DNA of 9,049 nt from an uncultured Collinsella sp. (GTDB lineage Bacteria; Actinomycetota; Coriobacteriia; Coriobacteriales; Coriobacteriaceae), in contig URKV01000073.1 of the NCBI GenBank assembly GCA_900548565.1, forward strand, positions 1 to 9,049. The letters run 5' to 3'. Of the stretch, positions 6,627 through 9,049 are shown piece after piece (the first letter of the stretch is position 1; every line of letters begins with the position of its first letter). Under the pieces are notes generated by a model. That model made no database searches. It saw only the letters and a list, made by a program, of their open reading frames with translations, and was not told the DNA's origin. A program made the position numbers and the translations under genes.

Positions 6627-6666
6627 GCCGGGTCTCCCCAATAAGGGAGCCCGGCTTTTCTATTTT
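6627..6666 (+). terminator. Intrinsic terminator after the lipoprotein gene
   Basis: GCCGGG (6627-6632) pairs with CCCGGC (6650-6655), and CTCCC (6634-6638) with GGGAG (6645-6649), around a one-base bulge and loop CAATAA. A T-rich run TTTTCTATTTT (6656-6666) follows. This is a classical Rho-independent terminator. A smaller hairpin, GTGGC/GCCAC (6573-6586), lies between it and the stop codon. Confidence 0.9.
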
Positions 6667-6877
6667 GGTAAAAACGGCAGGTAAAAGCTGATTTCCAGGA
6701 AAAAAACTAGCTTTGCCGACGCCCTCCTATAGCGCACTTTGTCACGGAAAAGTGCGAGACTTCGGTATGCGGTATCAAGCAGTCGTTATTCGGGTCTTTG
6801 GGAATTCGCGTGATTAAATGCACGGCAATGGGTACATAGCCAGTACAGTAAGTCCCCGAGGCAGATTGGAGCCACGT
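6667..6877 (+). other. hpf leader/upstream region with an 8-bp stem
   Basis: These 211 bases between the terminator and hpf hold no convincing gene. CGCACTTT (6733-6740) and AAAGTGCG (6749-6756) form a perfect 8-bp inverted repeat with loop GTCACGGA, inside which TTGTCA (6739-6744) resembles a -35 box, but no good -10 lies 16-19 bases on. TTGCCG near 6714 could pair with CGGCAA near 6823. An in-frame ATG at 6818 would extend hpf by 20 residues but has no ribosome site and those residues do not fit the family. A promoter must lie here, but I cannot place it. Confidence 0.4.
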
Positions 6878-7462
6878 ATGGATATCAAGGTTTCTGGACG
6901 CAAGACGACGGTAACCGATGCTCTGCGTGCGCATGTGGATGAGAAAATCGGCGAGGCGCTCAAGGTTTTCGACATCGAGCCCATGACAGTCGACGTCGTG
7001 CTTCGTTATGAGAAGAACCCCTCGAACCCCAACCCGGCAATCGTCGAGGTCACGGCTCGTGCCCGCGGTTCGGTGATTCGCGTTGCCGAGCACGGCGCAG
7101 ATATGTATGCTGCCATCGACCTCTCCGCCGATAAGGTCACCCGTCAGCTGCGCAAGTTCAAGACCAAGGTCGTGGACAACCGCCAGGGTGGTGCCAGTGC
7201 CGCGGATGTCGCGCCGGTCGAGCGCGTTGAGGATCTGGCCGACCTGCTGCTGCCCGAGGAGGACGACGACCTGCTCGTCCGCGAGAAGGTCGTCGATGTC
7301 ACCCCGATGACCGAGGAGCAGGCGCTGGTGCAGACCGATTTGCTGGGCCACGACTTCTACGTGTTCGAGAACGCGACGACTGGCCTCATCAATGTGGTGT
7401 ATCACCGTAAGAATGGTGGATATGGCATCATCAAGCCCCGCATCGAAACACTTGACGAGTAA
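6878..7462 (+). CDS. hpf: Long-form ribosome hibernation promoting factor (RaiA/HPF)
   Basis: Long HPF binds the 30S decoding region and dimerises 70S ribosomes into inactive 100S particles in stationary phase or stress. The ATG at 6878 has GGAG at 6868-6871. The 194-residue product has an S30AE domain at 1-98 (MDIKVSGRKTTVTDALRAHV start, basic KVTRQLRKFKTK segment at 86-97), an acidic linker (EEDDD at 127-131) and the C-terminal dimerisation domain at about 137-188 (MTEEQALVQTDLLGHDFYVF, then NVVYHRKNGGYGII). The length and two-domain order identify the long form rather than YfiA or short HPF. It is a single-gene transcription unit: a terminator separates it from the lipoprotein gene and another follows its stop. 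The start at 6818 is rejected because it lacks a ribosome site. Confidence 0.95.
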   Translation: MDIKVSGRKTTVTDALRAHVDEKIGEALKVFDIEPMTVDVVLRYEKNPSNPNPAIVEVTARARGSVIRVAEHGADMYAAIDLSADKVTRQLRKFKTKVVDNRQGGASAADVAPVERVEDLADLLLPEEDDDLLVREKVVDVTPMTEEQALVQTDLLGHDFYVFENATTGLINVVYHRKNGGYGIIKPRIETLDE

Positions 7463-7466
7463 AATA

Positions 7467-7488
7467 CGTTAACTTGCATGAGTTAACG
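7467..7488. repeat. 8-bp inverted repeat between hpf stop and terminator
   Basis: CGTTAACT (7467-7474) and AGTTAACG (7481-7488) pair perfectly around TGCATG. Each arm contains the GTTAAC palindrome. It begins five bases after the hpf stop and ends just before the terminator stem. It may protect the 3' end of hpf mRNA or bind a protein; nothing visible decides this. Confidence 0.6.
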
Positions 7489-7491
7489 GTT

Positions 7492-7523
7492 GGCGGCCAT
7501 CCCATGCGGGTGGCCGCCTTTTT
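7492..7523 (+). terminator. Intrinsic terminator of hpf
   Basis: GGCGGCCA (7492-7499) pairs with TGGCCGCC (7511-7518), and CCC (7501-7503) with GGG (7508-7510), with a one-base bulge and loop ATGC. TTTTT (7519-7523) follows at once. The structure is strong and canonical. The ribosome site of the next gene starts five bases later, so that gene either has read-through or a promoter overlapping this region. Confidence 0.93.
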
Positions 7524-7541
7524 ACGTAAGGAGTCGCTTTG

Positions 7542-8495
7542 ATGGACAAGGCCGCATCCGCCGGTCATTCGAACCGTTGCCGCATCGTCGTCGATACCTG
7601 CTGCGACTTTAGCCCCGAGGTCGCCGCGAACCTCGATGTCGATATCCTGGGTTTCCCTTTCATTATCGATGGCGAGGAGCGCACAGACGACATCTGGTCG
7701 AGCATGAGCCCTAAGGAGTTCTACGACCGGATGCGCGCCGGTGCCCGCGTGTCCACCTCGGCTGTGTCGCTCGGTCGCTATATCGAGTTTTTTACCGAGT
7801 GCGCCAAAGAGGGCACGCCCACGGTCTACCTGTGCTTTACCTCGGCGCTGTCGTCGAGCTACAACTCCGCGTGCCAGGCGGCAGATGTCGTGCGCGCCGA
7901 GTATCCCAACTTTGAGCTCTACGTGGTCGACAACGCTCTGCCCTGCGCGACCGGTGCGCTCTTGGCGCTCGAGGCCGTGCGCCAGCGTTCGGCGGGACTG
8001 ACCGCCAAGCAGCTGGTCGATTGGGCAAACGAGGCAAAGACCTACGTCCACGGCTACTTTACGCTCGAGAGCTTCGACGCACTGGCTGCCGGCGGCCGCA
8101 TTCCTCCCGCGGCGGCGCAGCTCACGGCAAAGCTCGACGTCAAGCCCGAGCTCTCCTACGACCTGGCCGGCTCGCTGTCGCTGATCGGCGTCAACCGCGG
8201 CCGCAAGAAGGCGCTCAAGTCCATCCTCAAGTCGTTCCGCGAGAGCTACGTGCCCGATCGCACCATGCCCATCGCCATCATGACGGCCGATGCCGAAAAG
8301 GATGGTGACTGGCTCGAAGCCGCCATCCGCAAGGAGGAGGGTTGCGCCGACGTCACGATCATTCGCGGCTCCGTGGGTCCCACCATCGGCTCGCACGTGG
8401 GCCCCGGCATGGTGGGCTGCGCGTTTTGGGGTAAGAACCGCGCCGACAAGGCGTCGCTTTCCGACCGTATCGCCCGCCGCGTGCGCGGTCAGTAG
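7542..8495 (+). CDS. DegV/FakB-family fatty-acid-binding protein
   Basis: DegV proteins bind a long-chain fatty acid; FakB members present it to the kinase FakA for phosphorylation and entry into phospholipids. ATG 7542 has AAGGAG (7528-7533) eight bases upstream; a TTG directly before it is less likely. The 317-residue product has the N-terminal strand RIVVDTCCDFSPEVA (14-28), the ligand-contact motifs VSTSAVS (70-76) and CFTSALSSSYNSA (98-110), the LAAGGRIPPAAAQL segment (181-194) followed by a KPEL stretch, and the C-terminal GPTIGSHVGPGMVG (279-292). This is the normal length, slightly long at the N-terminus. No FakA gene is adjacent, so whether it acts as FakB cannot be told here. It begins 18 bases after the hpf terminator. 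Confidence 0.92.
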   Translation: MDKAASAGHSNRCRIVVDTCCDFSPEVAANLDVDILGFPFIIDGEERTDDIWSSMSPKEFYDRMRAGARVSTSAVSLGRYIEFFTECAKEGTPTVYLCFTSALSSSYNSACQAADVVRAEYPNFELYVVDNALPCATGALLALEAVRQRSAGLTAKQLVDWANEAKTYVHGYFTLESFDALAAGGRIPPAAAQLTAKLDVKPELSYDLAGSLSLIGVNRGRKKALKSILKSFRESYVPDRTMPIAIMTADAEKDGDWLEAAIRKEEGCADVTIIRGSVGPTIGSHVGPGMVGCAFWGKNRADKASLSDRIARRVRGQ

Positions 8496-8593
8496 GCAAG
8501 CGCTGCGTCCGTAATCGCCCTCGACTCACAGCCCAAACGCTGGCACCGAGTATTCAACCTGGTAACAACACCCAACCCAAAAGGAAAGGTTTC

Positions 8594-9005
8594 ATGGCAA
8601 ACAAGCTCTCCGTCGCATTCATCGGCACCGGAATTATGGGTGCCCCCATCGCCGGCCACATTCTGGACGCTGGCTATCCCGTCACGGTCAACAACCGCAC
8701 CAAGTCCAAGGCTGCAGCGCTCGTTGAGCGCGGTGCCGTCTGGGCCGATACGCCGGCAGATGCCGCGGCGAACGCCGACGTCGTCTTTACCATGGTGGGC
8801 TATCCCTCCGAGGTCGAGGAGCTCTACCTGGCGGGCGACGGCCTGCTCGCGTGCACTAAGCCCGGCGCGGTCCTGATCGACCTCACCACGAGCTCGCCCG
8901 AGCTGGCGCGCGACATTGCCGAGGCCGCCCAGGTTTCCGGCCGCATGGCGTTTGACTGCCCCGTCACCGGCGGCGAGTCGGGTGCTATCGCCGGCACGCT
9001 TACGG
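8594..9005 (+). CDS. 3-hydroxyisobutyrate-dehydrogenase-like beta-hydroxyacid dehydrogenase, 3'-partial
   Basis: This family oxidises beta-hydroxyacids or reduces semialdehydes with NAD(P). ATG 8594 is preceded by AAGGAAAGG (8581-8589). The visible 137 residues contain the Rossmann motif GTGIMG at 11-16, a second strand ending VNNRT (32-36; Arg after the strand often goes with NADP use), the DLTTSSPELA segment and the substrate-binding motif DCPVTGGESGAIAGTL near residue 120. These are about half of the usual 290-300 residues. The frame continues past 9005 only into adapter sequence, where it reads VSYTHLRAHET, a peptide that is not biological. The substrate (3-hydroxyisobutyrate, tartronate semialdehyde or succinic semialdehyde) cannot be told from this part. 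The 98 bases between the DegV stop and this start hold no terminator that I can see. Confidence 0.9.
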
Positions 9006-9049
9006 CTGTCTCTTATACACATCTCCGAGCCCACGAGACTCCTGAGCAT
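9006..9049. other. Illumina Nextera adapter contamination at contig end
   Basis: Positions 9006-9024 are the Tn5 mosaic end (CTGTCTCTTATACACATCT), 9025-9039 the Nextera read-2 adapter remainder (CCGAGCCCACGAGAC), 9040-9047 an 8-base index TCCTGAGC that matches i7 index N704, and 9048-9049 the first two bases of the P7 flow-cell sequence. It is library construct and not genome, and should be trimmed. Confidence 0.98.

Noticed and set aside
8489..9049. Long - strand reading frame opening with LVGSEMCIRDS
   Set aside because: Its N-terminus is translated Nextera adapter and the rest is the antisense of the dehydrogenase gene.

Overview
The window suggests an actinobacterium of class Coriobacteriia, most like Collinsella. 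This is inferred from the high GC content, the style of the encoded proteins and the gene order; no 16S or other marker gene is present. All supported genes lie on the + strand. The first gene is cut by the left edge. The last gene is cut at 9005, where the biological sequence stops: positions 9006-9049 are Illumina Nextera library adapter, so this is the raw end of an assembled contig.

Layout. (1) 2-2787: holB (DNA polymerase III delta-prime, 5'-partial) overlaps ricT, a PSP1-domain Fe-S protein with a second cysteine cluster and a roughly 240-residue arginine-rich disordered tail. (2) 2788-4816: a short leader with a strong hairpin that buries the Shine-Dalgarno of comF (TTG start), followed closely by an unrecognised 369-residue protein whose C-terminal third looks like a PD-(D/E)XK nuclease fold. 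(3) 4817-5567: 751 bases without a convincing protein gene. They hold a 217-bp element bounded by perfect 33-bp inverted repeats, a GC-rich nested hairpin region, a promoter with a dyad over its -10 box, and about 320 bases that fold into a multi-helix RNA closed by long-range pairing. (4) 5568-6666: an orphan solute-binding lipoprotein and a strong terminator. (5) 6667-7523: a leader and the long-form ribosome hibernation factor (hpf/raiA) with its own terminator. (6) 7542-9005: a DegV/FakB-type fatty-acid-binding protein, and the start of a beta-hydroxyacid dehydrogenase.

How the parts relate. holB and ricT are core genes in the same order as in many Firmicutes. The most interesting region is 5220-5546: a large structured RNA candidate between a comF gene and a raiA/hpf gene. 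The known large bacterial ncRNA class called raiA occurs in Firmicutes and Actinobacteria near raiA and comFC genes, so this is a reasonable candidate for a Coriobacterial member. That assignment rests on visible helices and gene context only and needs a covariance-model search.
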